A stretch of 33,506 nt of DNA, from contig JAUVKT010000020.1 in assembly GCA_030596125.1 (NCBI GenBank), positions 1-33,506 on the forward strand, given 5' to 3'. The position numbers and the translations under genes are program-made. Within the stretch, counting starts at the first letter, position 1; each line of letters starts with the position of its first letter. Origin of the DNA: Bacteroidales bacterium. Lineage in GTDB: Bacteria > Bacteroidota > Bacteroidia > Bacteroidales > VadinHA17. The notes under the pieces were generated by a model. It was not told where the DNA came from and did not search any database. It was given only the letters and a program-made list of their open reading frames with translations. Positions 18,799-26,803 of the stretch are shown here, piece after piece.

Positions 18799-18955
18799 TC
18801 CGGGATTTAACAGTGTTTCATGAAAAATTGACACTTTGTAAACTTCTTCTTTTCAATATTGAATGTTAAAGTGACAAAAAGACATGAAAACAAGCAGTTT
18901 CTTTTGGTTGATCGCCGATAAAGCAGTAGCAGTACATTTATCTGAAACAAATTCG

Positions 18956-18963
18956 TAGCTTTG
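18956..18963 (+). promoter_or_regulatory. -7 box for panB
   Basis: TAGCTTTG matches TAnnTTTG exactly and predicts a short leader of about 20-25 bases before ATG 18991. It also shows that the upstream in-frame TTG at 18961 lies inside the promoter and is not the start. No clear -33 TTTG is seen. Confidence 0.55.
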
Positions 18964-18990
18964 TTGCAGAAACCTCAAAGAAAGTATATT

Positions 18991-19806
18991 ATGTCAATCC
19001 ATAAATCGGTTAAACGGGTAACTACTCATGTCCTTAATGAGATGAAGCTAAAAAACGAGAAGATAGCGATGCTTACTGCATATGACTACTCCATGGCAAA
19101 GATCGTTGATGAGGCCGGTATTGATGTTATACTGGTAGGCGATTCTGCATCAAATGTCATGGCAGGACATGAAACTACTGTCCCGATTACTCTCGAAAAT
19201 ATGATCTATCATGCCCAGTCGGTTGTGAGAGCAGTAAAAAGAGCCCTTATTGTTGTAGATCTGCCTTTTGGAACATACCAGGGAAATTCCAAAGAGGCCC
19301 TTATATCTGCTGTAAGAATTATGAAGGAGACAGGGGCACATGCAGTTAAACTCGAAGGGGGAAGAGAGATTTGTGAATCGGTTGAGAGAATTTTATCTGC
19401 AGGCATACCGGTAATGGGTCATCTCGGCCTCACTCCGCAGTCGATACACAAATTTGGCACCTATGTTGTCAGGGCTAAAGATGAAAATGAAGCAAACAGG
19501 CTGGCGGAGGATGCGGTGTTGCTACAGGAAAAAGGTGTATTTGCAATTGTGCTGGAGAAGATACCGGCCACGCTGGCAGAGCAGGTTACAATTAGTCTGA
19601 ATATCCCGACTATCGGGATTGGTGCAGGACACGCAGTAGACGGGCAGGTTTTGGTGTTACATGATATGCTGGGTATTACTCAGGAATTCTCACCACGTTT
19701 TCTAAGACGTTATCATAATCTCTATCAAGAGATTGGCGGGGCTGTTAAGAGTTATATTAATGATGTGAGGTCGGTAGATTTTCCAAATGAGAAAGAGCAA
19801 TATTAA
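18991..19806 (+). CDS. panB: 3-methyl-2-oxobutanoate hydroxymethyltransferase
   Basis: A 271-residue PanB, first committed step of pantothenate synthesis: it transfers a hydroxymethyl group from methylenetetrahydrofolate to alpha-ketoisovalerate. Conserved features include L-T-A-Y-D-Y-S at the start of the barrel, [31 protein letters not shown] and I-G-I-G-A-G (with D-G-Q-V-L-V-L-H-D). ATG 18991 (M-S-I-H-K) is chosen because the longer frame starts at TTG inside the -7 box. It overlaps the pseudouridine synthase gene by one base (TAATG), so they form an operon. No panC or panD is nearby. Confidence 0.96.
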   Translation: MSIHKSVKRVTTHVLNEMKLKNEKIAMLTAYDYSMAKIVDEAGIDVILVGDSASNVMAGHETTVPITLENMIYHAQSVVRAVKRALIVVDLPFGTYQGNSKEALISAVRIMKETGAHAVKLEGGREICESVERILSAGIPVMGHLGLTPQSIHKFGTYVVRAKDENEANRLAEDAVLLQEKGVFAIVLEKIPATLAEQVTISLNIPTIGIGAGHAVDGQVLVLHDMLGITQEFSPRFLRRYHNLYQEIGGAVKSYINDVRSVDFPNEKEQY

Positions 19807-20489
19807 TGATGAAGATACTCTATGAAGATAATCATCTGATTGCCGTAAATAAAAGTGTATCTGACCTTGTACAGGGTGACAAAACTGGCGATCAGACACT
19901 TGCTGATCGTGTACGTATTTACATTGCTGAAAAATACAATAAACCGGGAGAGGTATTTCTCGGGATAACTCACCGGCTGGATCGTCCGGTAAGCGGGGCC
20001 GTTCTGTTTGCCCGTACTTCAAAAGCACTTGAGCGGCTGAACCGTATGTTCAGGGAAGGGGAGATTGATAAACAATATCTGGCAATTGTAAAAGAACGAC
20101 CACCTGAAGATGAAGCAAAAATTACCCATTTTCTTAAAAAGAATGAAAAGCAGAATAAGTCATATGCTTATGACAATATGGTAAAAGGCAGTAAGGAGGC
20201 CTCTCTTACCTATAAGATGCTTGCCAGGACTGATAAATATTACCTGCTGGGTATTACTCTTCATACAGGCAGACACCATCAGATAAGGTGTCAGCTTGCC
20301 AGGATCGGTTGCCCGGTTAAAGGTGACCTTAAATATGGTTTTCCAAGATCCAATGCCGACGGGGGTATTTCACTTCATGCCGGAAGTATAAGTCTTATTC
20401 ATCCGGTGAAAAAAGAGAAATTGATTATCTCAGCCCCCATTCCCGGAAATGATTTATGGCCGCTGTTTAGCGATTTTATAAAAATGTAA
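19806..20489 (+). CDS. RluA-family pseudouridine synthase
   Basis: A 227-residue RNA pseudouridine synthase with the catalytic motif H-R-L-D-R-P-V-S-G (Asp in R-L-D), an N-terminal I-L-Y-E-D-N-H-L-I-A-V-N-K motif and the C-terminal R-x-H-Q-I-R-C-Q-L signature. It lacks an S4 domain, as in RluA-like short members. The D-L-V-Q-G-D-K-T-G-D loop is typical of Bacteroidota homologues. The target (rRNA or tRNA uridine) cannot be assigned. The start overlaps the panB stop by one base; ATG at 19809 is an equally good start. Confidence 0.92.
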   Translation: MMKILYEDNHLIAVNKSVSDLVQGDKTGDQTLADRVRIYIAEKYNKPGEVFLGITHRLDRPVSGAVLFARTSKALERLNRMFREGEIDKQYLAIVKERPPEDEAKITHFLKKNEKQNKSYAYDNMVKGSKEASLTYKMLARTDKYYLLGITLHTGRHHQIRCQLARIGCPVKGDLKYGFPRSNADGGISLHAGSISLIHPVKKEKLIISAPIPGNDLWPLFSDFIKM

Positions 20490-20515
20490 ATGGCTGCCCG
20501 TAAAAGACAGCCATT
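20489..20515 (-). terminator. Hairpin between convergent genes
   Basis: AATGGCTG (20489-20496) pairs perfectly with CAGCCATT (20508-20515). On the minus strand the stem is followed by TTTACATTTTTAT, fitting a weak terminator for the exported protein gene. There is no U tract on the plus strand, though it may still stop or protect the panB-rluA-like transcript. Confidence 0.45.
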
Positions 20516-20553
20516 AATCGAAACTGAATATATCAGAGGTCAGGATGTTATCT

Positions 20554-20997
20554 CTATTTTTTCTCTTTTATCTTTTCAACCACTTTCTTCTCCTTAACTA
20601 CTTTCTTTTCACCCTTTTTCATCACTTCTGTATCTATAGTAACCTTTTCACCTTCAACATGAACTTTTCCATCCTTTATCGTAATAACAGCATCCCCGTC
20701 TATTACCAGCTCGGTAACTTCCCCTTTTGACCTGATAATAATATGTGAGCTTCCCTCTTTTATGTCAACATCATGATGTTTGAAGATAGCCATATCTTTA
20801 TGGATATCCTTATGGCCATCTTTATGGGCTTTATGGTCCTTATCAATAGAAATCCAAACGGAACCATCTTTATCCCCCTTTTTCACTATATAAATATTCT
20901 CATCTTTTTCACCTGTCTCTTCTTGTGCATTGGCAATATGGCTGGAAAAACCAAAGAAAAAAAACAGCATTGCTAAAAATATGGCACCTCTTTTCAT
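20554..20997 (-). CDS. Small exported His/Lys/Asp-rich protein, function unknown
   Basis: A 147-residue protein with a clear signal peptide (M-K-R, then a Phe-rich core, cleavage A-N-A-Q near residue 24). A His-rich stretch covers about residues 54-75 (His at 55, 58, 62, 66, 74 and 75, spaced by Lys/Asp), followed by short beta strands (S-H-I-I-I-R-S, T-E-L-V-I-D-G, A-V-I-T-I-K-D-G, K-V-H-V-E-G). The tail is very Lys/Glu/Val-rich with no sorting domain. I do not recognise the family. It diverges from the histidine kinase operon across a shared operator-like region, suggesting co-regulation. Metal binding in the periplasm is possible from composition, but unproven. Confidence 0.75.
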   Translation of the reverse strand: MKRGAIFLAMLFFFFGFSSHIANAQEETGEKDENIYIVKKGDKDGSVWISIDKDHKAHKDGHKDIHKDMAIFKHHDVDIKEGSSHIIIRSKGEVTELVIDGDAVITIKDGKVHVEGEKVTIDTEVMKKGEKKVVKEKKVVEKIKEKK

Positions 20998-21020
20998 CTC
21001 ATATTAATTTAGTTATAAGG

Positions 21021-21028
21021 CAAATATA
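21021..21028 (-). promoter_or_regulatory. -7 box of the His-rich exported protein gene
   Basis: The minus strand reads TATATTTG, an exact TAnnTTTG match, about 24 bases before the start codon. The nearest phased GTTAA repeat lies 22 bases upstream, in the -33 region. Confidence 0.55.
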
Positions 21029-21050
21029 TTGCATTATCAGACTCAATCCA

Positions 21051-21088
21051 GTTAAGTCGGGGTTAAAAGAAGTTAAGAAAAAGTTAAA
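21051..21088. promoter_or_regulatory. Operator-like array of four GTTAA[G/A] repeats
   Basis: GTTAAG, GTTAAA, GTTAAG and GTTAAA begin at 21051, 21062, 21072 and 21083, that is spacings of 11, 10 and 11 bases, one helical turn each. OmpR/PhoB-type regulators typically bind such phased direct repeats. The array sits between two divergent -7 boxes (21021-21028 minus and 21116-21123 plus), so the adjacent response regulator probably controls both sides. Confidence 0.6.
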
Positions 21089-21115
21089 ATCTCTTCAGGT
21101 ACCACAATAAAATAA

Positions 21116-21123
21116 TATTTTTG
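21116..21123 (+). promoter_or_regulatory. -7 box of the histidine kinase operon
   Basis: TATTTTTG matches TAnnTTTG exactly. It ends 4 bases before the ATG at 21128, so transcription would begin at or very near the start codon, giving a leaderless or near-leaderless mRNA. Confidence 0.5.
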
Positions 21124-21127
21124 TGAT

Positions 21128-22741
21128 ATGCGAAGATGGAAGTTTACAGGACTTGTAGTGTTGATGGTTTTTTCACTGCTGGGCATTATCTGGGTTCAGA
21201 TGGTTTGGATCAATAATGCTATTGCAATAAGAAATGGTCTTTTTAACAAGTTAGTGTACCAGAGTCTTCAGTCTACAGCAAGAAAGATTGAGATGACCCG
21301 CCAGATGGAGTTTTACCGGAGGATGATGATTGCTGATTCATTACTGCAGTCACAGACCACCGATATGAAAACCAATCCTTTTGATCAGGATAACGATGAG
21401 AATATTATTATAAGATCGGGTACAGTGGGCACTTCTGAGACATTTTCATTCAAAATGACCGATAATGGGAGGGAGGTAGGGTTCTCGGGCGATTACCAGG
21501 CGGAAGTAATTACCGATAGCACCCCTTATGTAATTAAGTATGACAACAGGGTAACGGCTTTTGATGGTGCAAGGTACGCCACAGGCGATGAGTTGGTTGT
21601 TAACCAGCAGGAATTCCGGCATTGGCTCAGCACGAAATCAGCGGAATTGAGAAGGATGGGGGATCAGATGGTAAATGAGATATACAATTGGGAACTTAAC
21701 ACCAATACTGATAGAAATATTGTACTCAATACACTCAGGGAGGATCTTGGCAACTCGGGTATATTTACACCATTTGAATTTGCAATTCTGGAAGATAACA
21801 GGGTGGTGGATGGTTTGTATAACAGGGCTTCGGAAAAAGAATTCATAGGCAGTAACTACTCGGTAGCCCTTTCCCCCGATCGTCTTATAAAGAAGAATAC
21901 CAGATTATCTGTCGTGTTCCCTGAACGAAAAAATTACATACTTGGATCAATGTCAGTTTTACTGGGAGCATCCATGCTGTTTTCAATAATTATACTATTT
22001 ACATTTGCACTGAGTATCTTCTTCATAATCAGGCAAAAAAAGACATCAGAGATGAAATCCGATTTCATCAATAATATGACACATGAGTTTAAAACTCCCA
22101 TTGCAACCATATCACTTGCTGCTGACACAATAGCTAATTCGAAGATCATTGGCAATGAAGAGAGAATCCGGCATTTTGTAGGAATGATAAAGAAAGAGAA
22201 TACACGAATGAATAAACAGGTTGAGAATATCCTGCAGATCTCCTCTCTTGACAGGCATGATTTAGAGTTTGATTTTCAGCATGTTGATATTCATTCTATT
22301 ATTGCCAGATCTATAGAGACCATAGGAATCCAGGTGGAGGAAAGAAACGGGAACATATTCTTTTTCCAGGAAGCAGAGAATCCGTTTATTGAGGGAGACA
22401 GGGAGCACCTTACTAATCTGGTACATAATCTGCTTGATAATGCTAATAAATATTCACCTGAAAATCCCGAAATTACAGTTAGAACAGAAACGGTTAATAC
22501 CAGTTTAATGATCTCTGTTGAAGATAAGGGAATCGGAATGAACCGCTCTGTTCAGTCAAAAATATTTGAAAGATTTTATCGTCAAACCGGTGGTAATGTG
22601 CATAATGTAAAAGGTTTCGGACTTGGTCTTAGTTATGTCAGTGCAATCGTTGAGGCTCATAAAGGGCATATAGAACTGTTTAGTGAGCCTGGTAAGGGAA
22701 CAAGATTTAAAGTATATTTGCCACAAAGTCTTGAAAAATGA
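21128..22741 (+). CDS. Membrane sensor histidine kinase
   Basis: A 537-residue kinase with two membrane segments (about 8-30 and 270-302) flanking a periplasmic domain of about 240 residues. HisKA has His319 in N-M-T-H-E-F-K-T-P-I. The HATPase_c domain has Asn438 (L-L-D-N-A-N-K-Y-S), D466-K-G-I-G470 and G496-F-G-L-G500. All motifs are intact. The architecture and the overlapping OmpR-type regulator resemble the RprX/RprY pair of Bacteroides; this is a likeness from memory, not a verified orthology. There is no HAMP domain obvious between TM2 and HisKA. It overlaps the regulator gene (ATGATGA junction), so they are co-translated. The signal sensed is unknown. Confidence 0.93.
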   Translation: MRRWKFTGLVVLMVFSLLGIIWVQMVWINNAIAIRNGLFNKLVYQSLQSTARKIEMTRQMEFYRRMMIADSLLQSQTTDMKTNPFDQDNDENIIIRSGTVGTSETFSFKMTDNGREVGFSGDYQAEVITDSTPYVIKYDNRVTAFDGARYATGDELVVNQQEFRHWLSTKSAELRRMGDQMVNEIYNWELNTNTDRNIVLNTLREDLGNSGIFTPFEFAILEDNRVVDGLYNRASEKEFIGSNYSVALSPDRLIKKNTRLSVVFPERKNYILGSMSVLLGASMLFSIIILFTFALSIFFIIRQKKTSEMKSDFINNMTHEFKTPIATISLAADTIANSKIIGNEERIRHFVGMIKKENTRMNKQVENILQISSLDRHDLEFDFQHVDIHSIIARSIETIGIQVEERNGNIFFFQEAENPFIEGDREHLTNLVHNLLDNANKYSPENPEITVRTETVNTSLMISVEDKGIGMNRSVQSKIFERFYRQTGGNVHNVKGFGLGLSYVSAIVEAHKGHIELFSEPGKGTRFKVYLPQSLEK

Positions 22742-23430
22742 TGAGCACTTCACTAAAAATATTCCTTGTTGAGGATGACCTTAGTTTCGGTTCAGTACTG
22801 AAATCTTACCTTGAGATAAATGAATTTGAGGTAACATGGATTAATGATGGTAAGTATGCAGTTGAAGCATTCAAAAAAAATAGTTTTAACCTCTGTATTC
22901 TCGATGTTATGCTTCCTAATGTTGATGGCTTCACCATTGCACACGATATCAGGGAACTGAATAAGAGGGTGCCGATAATCTTTCTTACGGCGAAAAAATT
23001 AAAGGAGGATGTTCTGAAAGGATATGGAATTGGGGCTGATGAGTATATTACCAAACCGTTTGATACCGATATTCTGCTTGCCAAAATAAAGGTTATAGTA
23101 TCACGAACTGGTGCCGTTAAGCAGACAAAAGATGTAATGGAGATTGGAATATTTAAATTTAACAGAAAGATCCGTATCCTCTCTGATGGCGTTGAAGAGA
23201 GAAAACTATCTCCCAAGGAGGCTCAACTGCTTGAAATGCTTGCAGCCTCTTCTAACACTTTGTTAAGCAGAGAGGTGGCTTTAAAAGCAATATGGGGATC
23301 GGATGATTATTTTACTGCAAGGAGTATGGATGTATATATTACAAAGCTTCGTAAGTATCTTTCAGATGATCCGGGTATTCAGATCAGGAATATACATGGC
23401 GCCGGTTTTCAGATGATAATCGAAAACTAA
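22738..23430 (+). CDS. OmpR-family response regulator
   Basis: A 230-residue regulator with a receiver domain (acidic pocket E12-D13-D14, phospho-acceptor Asp56 in I-L-D-V-M-L-P, Thr84, Lys106 in I-T-K-P-F-D) and a C-terminal winged helix (about 130-228; S-P-K-E-A-Q-L-L-E-M-L and R-S-M-D-V-Y-I-T-K-L-R-K-Y-L). It is the cognate partner of the overlapping kinase. ATG at 22738 or 22741 may be used. Its class binds phased direct repeats, matching the array at 21051-21088 upstream of its own operon; autoregulation is inferred. Confidence 0.95.
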   Translation: MMSTSLKIFLVEDDLSFGSVLKSYLEINEFEVTWINDGKYAVEAFKKNSFNLCILDVMLPNVDGFTIAHDIRELNKRVPIIFLTAKKLKEDVLKGYGIGADEYITKPFDTDILLAKIKVIVSRTGAVKQTKDVMEIGIFKFNRKIRILSDGVEERKLSPKEAQLLEMLAASSNTLLSREVALKAIWGSDDYFTARSMDVYITKLRKYLSDDPGIQIRNIHGAGFQMIIEN

Positions 23431-23431
23431 C

Positions 23432-23914
23432 TCAGTCACCGAGACTCTTTTTATTGAATTTGAATGGCAACAATCCGCTTATCCCATCAATCACCCTGAT
23501 CTTTTTATTTCCATATAAAATAATTCTGATCTTTTCGCCTGAACGCTCTTCCTCTTCAGCTATTATCTGTCTGCAATTTCCACACGGAGAAACAGGCTCC
23601 GGGGTAAACTCATTATTTGTTATAGCACTTATCGCCAGTGTCCTGATAGGGATATCAGGATAATTTGCCCCGGCATATGTAATAACTGTCTGTTCTGCAC
23701 ACGAACCTGACGGAAACGCTGCATTCTCGCGATTATTGCCTTTTAGCAACTGTTCATTTCCCAGCCTCACACATGCACCAACCCTGAAACCTGAATATGG
23801 AGCATATGCATTTTCTGCGGCTGCCATTGAAGCCTTAACGACCTCCCTGTCGTTCTCATTTAATTCACTCAGATCACGGAATTCATCAAAATAGATCTCA
23901 ATTTTATTTTTCAC
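23432..23914 (-). CDS. cdd: Cytidine deaminase
   Basis: A 160-residue enzyme converting cytidine/deoxycytidine to uridine/deoxyuridine in pyrimidine salvage. Zinc ligands and proton shuttle are visible: Cys72 and Glu74 in S-C-A-E-Q, and Cys111/Cys114 in P-C-G-N-C-R-Q. Substrate-binding Asn/Glu are in E-N-A-A-F-P. The motif has Gln after C-A-E where many tetrameric enzymes have Arg (C-A-E-R), a small departure that may affect the zinc environment. It is convergent with the response regulator gene with a single base between them. Confidence 0.94.
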   Translation of the reverse strand: MKNKIEIYFDEFRDLSELNENDREVVKASMAAAENAYAPYSGFRVGACVRLGNEQLLKGNNRENAAFPSGSCAEQTVITYAGANYPDIPIRTLAISAITNNEFTPEPVSPCGNCRQIIAEEEERSGEKIRIILYGNKKIRVIDGISGLLPFKFNKKSLGD

Positions 23915-24005
23915 AGAGTCTCCTTTATTACAGTTAATGTTTAAAATTAATAAAATAAGTTAATTAAAAGTATTGCATCATTTCCAAAATAATTTAAGGT
24001 ATTAC

Positions 24006-24013
24006 TATTTTTG
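24006..24013 (+). promoter_or_regulatory. -7 box of the glucosaminidase gene
   Basis: TATTTTTG is an exact TAnnTTTG match 16 bases before the ATG at 24030. TTTC at 23981-23984 could be a weak -33 box (21-base spacer). The 115-base gap to cdd holds nothing else recognisable. Confidence 0.5.
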
Positions 24014-24029
24014 AACAAATTATAAAAAC

Positions 24030-25058
24030 ATGAAATATCTCCGGTGGCTTTTATTTATTATGCTTTTTGTATCCTCCTGTCATTCCACGCGTACTGTGGT
24101 GCAACCGAATAATACTATTAAGCATGCAAAGGGGGAGGTTAACAATTATACAAACCTTTATGCGGGTTTTGCCATATCGGAGATGGAGCGAACCGGTGTC
24201 CCTGCAAGTATTACACTGGCTCAGGGAATTATTGAATCAGATTATGGAAGAAGCAGGCTTGCTCGTGTGGCAAATAATCACTTTGGAGTAAAATGTCATA
24301 ATGACTGGAAAGGAAAGAAGATCTATCACGATGACGATAAAAGAGGTGAATGTTTCAGGAAGTATAGCAGGGTAGAAGATTCTTTTACAGATCATTCCGA
24401 TTTTCTCGTTAATGGCTCAAGATATGATTTTCTTTTCGACCTGAAAAGGGACGATTATAAGGGATGGGCAAGAGGATTGAAAAAGGCGGGTTATGCCACT
24501 AACCCTAAATATGCCAACATGCTTATAAATTCTATTGAAGAGAACCATCTTTATCTCTATGATAATATGTTAACCGGTAGAAGGCGTGGAAATAACAAAC
24601 CGGAAACTGAACCGGATAAACTTAGTGTGACAAACCCTGTGATAACTGATGAAATACCTGAGGAAGAAGACATTGATAATTTTGTGATCACAAGAAATGA
24701 AAAGCGAACAGGTACTGTTAATCGCATACAATATGTAATAATAAAAGAATCTGATACTTATAAGAGCCTTGCATCGGAATTTGACCTTCTGAGCTGGGAA
24801 TTATTCAGGTATAATGATCTTGAGGACGGTAGTGAATTAACACCGGGGATGCTTTTATACCTGCAGCCAAAACGAAACAAGGCCGAAGCCGGAAATGATT
24901 TTCACATTGTAAAAGATGGGGACTCCATGTGGAATATCTCTCAGTTATATGGGATTAAATTAAATACTTTGTATGAACGAAACCGTATAGAATCGGGGAC
25001 TGAGCCTGCCGTTGGGACTGAATTATGGCTCAGGCAGACTAAACCTGAAGGTCTATAG
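24030..25058 (+). CDS. Glucosaminidase-domain lipoprotein with LysM repeats
   Basis: A 342-residue lipoprotein (lipobox V-S-S-C, Cys17). A mannosyl-glycoprotein endo-beta-N-acetylglucosaminidase/FlgJ-type domain spans about 40-180: catalytic Glu69 in Q-G-I-I-E-S-D-Y-G-R-S, then N-N-H-F-G-V-K-C, then Y-x-T-N-P-K-Y-A-x-x-L. An acidic linker (about 195-225) leads to two LysM-like modules (about 228-275 and 291-338; the second, H-I-V-K-D-G-D-S-M-W-N-I-S, is clear, the first degenerate). It should bind and cut peptidoglycan glycan strands in the periplasm during cell wall remodelling. Its 3' end overlaps the convergent fmt by 20 bases. Confidence 0.93.
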   Translation: MKYLRWLLFIMLFVSSCHSTRTVVQPNNTIKHAKGEVNNYTNLYAGFAISEMERTGVPASITLAQGIIESDYGRSRLARVANNHFGVKCHNDWKGKKIYHDDDKRGECFRKYSRVEDSFTDHSDFLVNGSRYDFLFDLKRDDYKGWARGLKKAGYATNPKYANMLINSIEENHLYLYDNMLTGRRRGNNKPETEPDKLSVTNPVITDEIPEEEDIDNFVITRNEKRTGTVNRIQYVIIKESDTYKSLASEFDLLSWELFRYNDLEDGSELTPGMLLYLQPKRNKAEAGNDFHIVKDGDSMWNISQLYGIKLNTLYERNRIESGTEPAVGTELWLRQTKPEGL

Positions 25059-26019
25059 TCATTTCAAAACCATCAAGGTTTATGCCTCTCAGGAATTCAG
25101 CAGCTGTCATAAGATTTTTCCCTTCAGGTTGTAGCATCAGAATATTTATGTAGCCATCTTCTACAGCAACCTTCAGACTGTTTTTCTCACTGAGAATAAT
25201 TGTTCCCGGCTTAATCTGGTGTAGCGATATTTCATATGCAGAGGCAGTAATCTTAATCAGGATCTCTTTTTTCTGCCCTTTAAGGAGAGCCCTTGCTCCC
25301 GGGCGTGGTGATAGCCCCCTGATAAAATTGTGTATTCTTTCGGAAGAACCTCCCCAGTTAATAAAACAATCGGAGGGAAATATCTTTGGTGCACTCTTAA
25401 TAACATTATTTTCTGTTAGTAATTTTGTTTGATCTGTTAACTGAGCACTGTCTGACCAAAGTAACCTGACAGTCTCTTTAACAAGTGAAGCTCCCATTTC
25501 CATTAAGCGATCATGTAATATGCCTGCTGTTTCGTCTGGACCAATTGATGTCTCTTCACTGAGTATAATTTTCCCGGTATCGATCTCTTTATCAAGTAAA
25601 AATGTTGTTACACCGGTTTTTGTTTCGCCGTTAATAATTGCATGGTTAATTGGAGCAGCCCCACGGTATCGTGGAAGCAGTGATGCATGCAGGTTAAAAG
25701 TGCCTTTTGCCGAAATTTCCCATACCGATTCGGGTAACATTCTGAATGCTACTACAACAGCAATGTCGGGCTTCAGATCAGTAATACTTCTGATAAAACC
25801 TGGATCTTTAAGATTTCCTGGTTGCAGCAGAGGGCTTAAACCAGTCTTGTCGGCATATTCGGCAACGGCAGACCGTCTTAACTTCCTGCCACGTCCTGCA
25901 GGCTTGTCGGGGGATGTTACTATACCTACAATATTGTGATTACTATTGTGCAGGGCTTTAAGGCTTGCAACAGCAAAGCCGGGTGTACCCATAAATAATA
26001 TCCTGGGTTGGTTCTTCAT
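25039..26019 (-). CDS. fmt: Methionyl-tRNA formyltransferase
   Basis: A 326-residue enzyme that formylates initiator Met-tRNA using 10-formyltetrahydrofolate. It has M-G-T-P-x-F-A at the N-terminus, the tRNA-binding loop region K-P-A-G-R-G-R-K-L, the catalytic set F-N-L-H-A-S-L-L-P-R-Y-R-G-A-A-P-I (Asn109, His111) with Asp147 in D-K-E-I-D-T-G, and a C-terminal OB-like domain (about 210-320; G-L-S-P-R-P-G-A-R). Length is normal. No def gene is adjacent. It is convergent with, and overlaps, the glucosaminidase gene. Confidence 0.96.
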   Translation of the reverse strand: MKNQPRILFMGTPGFAVASLKALHNSNHNIVGIVTSPDKPAGRGRKLRRSAVAEYADKTGLSPLLQPGNLKDPGFIRSITDLKPDIAVVVAFRMLPESVWEISAKGTFNLHASLLPRYRGAAPINHAIINGETKTGVTTFLLDKEIDTGKIILSEETSIGPDETAGILHDRLMEMGASLVKETVRLLWSDSAQLTDQTKLLTENNVIKSAPKIFPSDCFINWGGSSERIHNFIRGLSPRPGARALLKGQKKEILIKITASAYEISLHQIKPGTIILSEKNSLKVAVEDGYINILMLQPEGKNLMTAAEFLRGINLDGFEMTIDLQV

Positions 26020-26148
26020 GCTTTCAGCAGGTAAAACTAAAAAAAATGAATTGATTAACGCTATTTGTGTTCAACATCATACGGTAATAGTTAATAAATC
26101 GGTAACTAATTTATATTTTTATGGTTTCATTTTAAATTGAGGGTCGTT

Positions 26149-26799
26149 ATGCATAATAAAACAAATGTTTTTCATTGGCGCAGTTACATAAGTTTTGCAT
26201 TGGCCATTACTTTTCTGATGATTTCAGTTTCAGGTATTATTTTGTATCTCGCTCCTCCGGGAAGGATTGCCAGATGGATATCATGGATGATGCTTGGAAT
26301 GTCGAGAGCCCAGTGGGAATCGCAGCATACACTCTTTTCTTGTCTTTTTATTATTCTTGTAGTTGTTCATCTTTTTTTTATGAACTGGCAACTATTTTTT
26401 TCTTATCTCAAAAATAAGATTGAGAATGGGAAATCTTATTCAAAAGAGATAATAACCGCATCGGCAACCATTTTTGTCATATTTGTTATTACACTTTTTG
26501 AAATACCTCCTGCTGTGAATGTTATGAATCTGGGCAGCCTGTTTTCGGATTCATGGGGTAAAAAGATCAGTCATCCTCCTGTTCCGCATACCGAAGAGAT
26601 GACCCTTAATGAAATAGCAGCTAACCTGGTTGACACCACAACCGATATCCTTATTGAGAAAATGAGATCGGCAGGATATAAAGTGAATGGTGGAGATCAG
26701 ACCCTTAATGAGGTTGCAGACCTGAATGGGGTTTCTCCGGCAACTGTTTTTGATGCAATAAGCCCGGGATTTACTCTGTTTCGGTTGAAGGCAGATTAA
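26149..26799 (+). CDS. DUF4405-like membrane protein with three membrane segments
   Basis: A 216-residue protein from ATG 26149 (an in-frame TTG at 26137 is less likely). Three hydrophobic segments lie at about 12-35, 60-84 and 100-119. His9, His60 and His74 occupy positions resembling heme-ligand His residues of small cytochrome b-like proteins. A soluble C-terminal domain (about 130-216) has two short helical motifs, T-L-N-E-I-A and T-L-N-E-V-A-D-L-N-G-V-S-P. The pattern fits DUF4405-type proteins, suggested to act in membrane electron transfer. No redox partner is adjacent; it stands alone between fmt and ribBA. Function is inferred from topology and His spacing only. Confidence 0.75.
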   Translation: MHNKTNVFHWRSYISFALAITFLMISVSGIILYLAPPGRIARWISWMMLGMSRAQWESQHTLFSCLFIILVVVHLFFMNWQLFFSYLKNKIENGKSYSKEIITASATIFVIFVITLFEIPPAVNVMNLGSLFSDSWGKKISHPPVPHTEEMTLNEIAANLVDTTTDILIEKMRSAGYKVNGGDQTLNEVADLNGVSPATVFDAISPGFTLFRLKAD

Positions 26800-26803
26800 C
26801 CTG

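Noticed and set aside
18961-18990. Ten-residue N-terminal extension of PanB
   Set aside because: It would start at TTG inside an exact -7 box; PanB homology begins after the ATG at 18991.
18743-18990. CIRCE heat-shock operator upstream of dnaK
   Set aside because: No TTAGCACTC-N9-GAGTGCTAA-like repeat is present.
21051-21088. Phased GTTAA repeats as a miniature CRISPR
   Set aside because: Repeats are six bases with 4-5 base gaps and no cas genes; the layout fits an operator.
26137-26148. Upstream extension of the DUF4405-like protein
   Set aside because: It begins at TTG with an ATG four codons later; the ATG is preferred.
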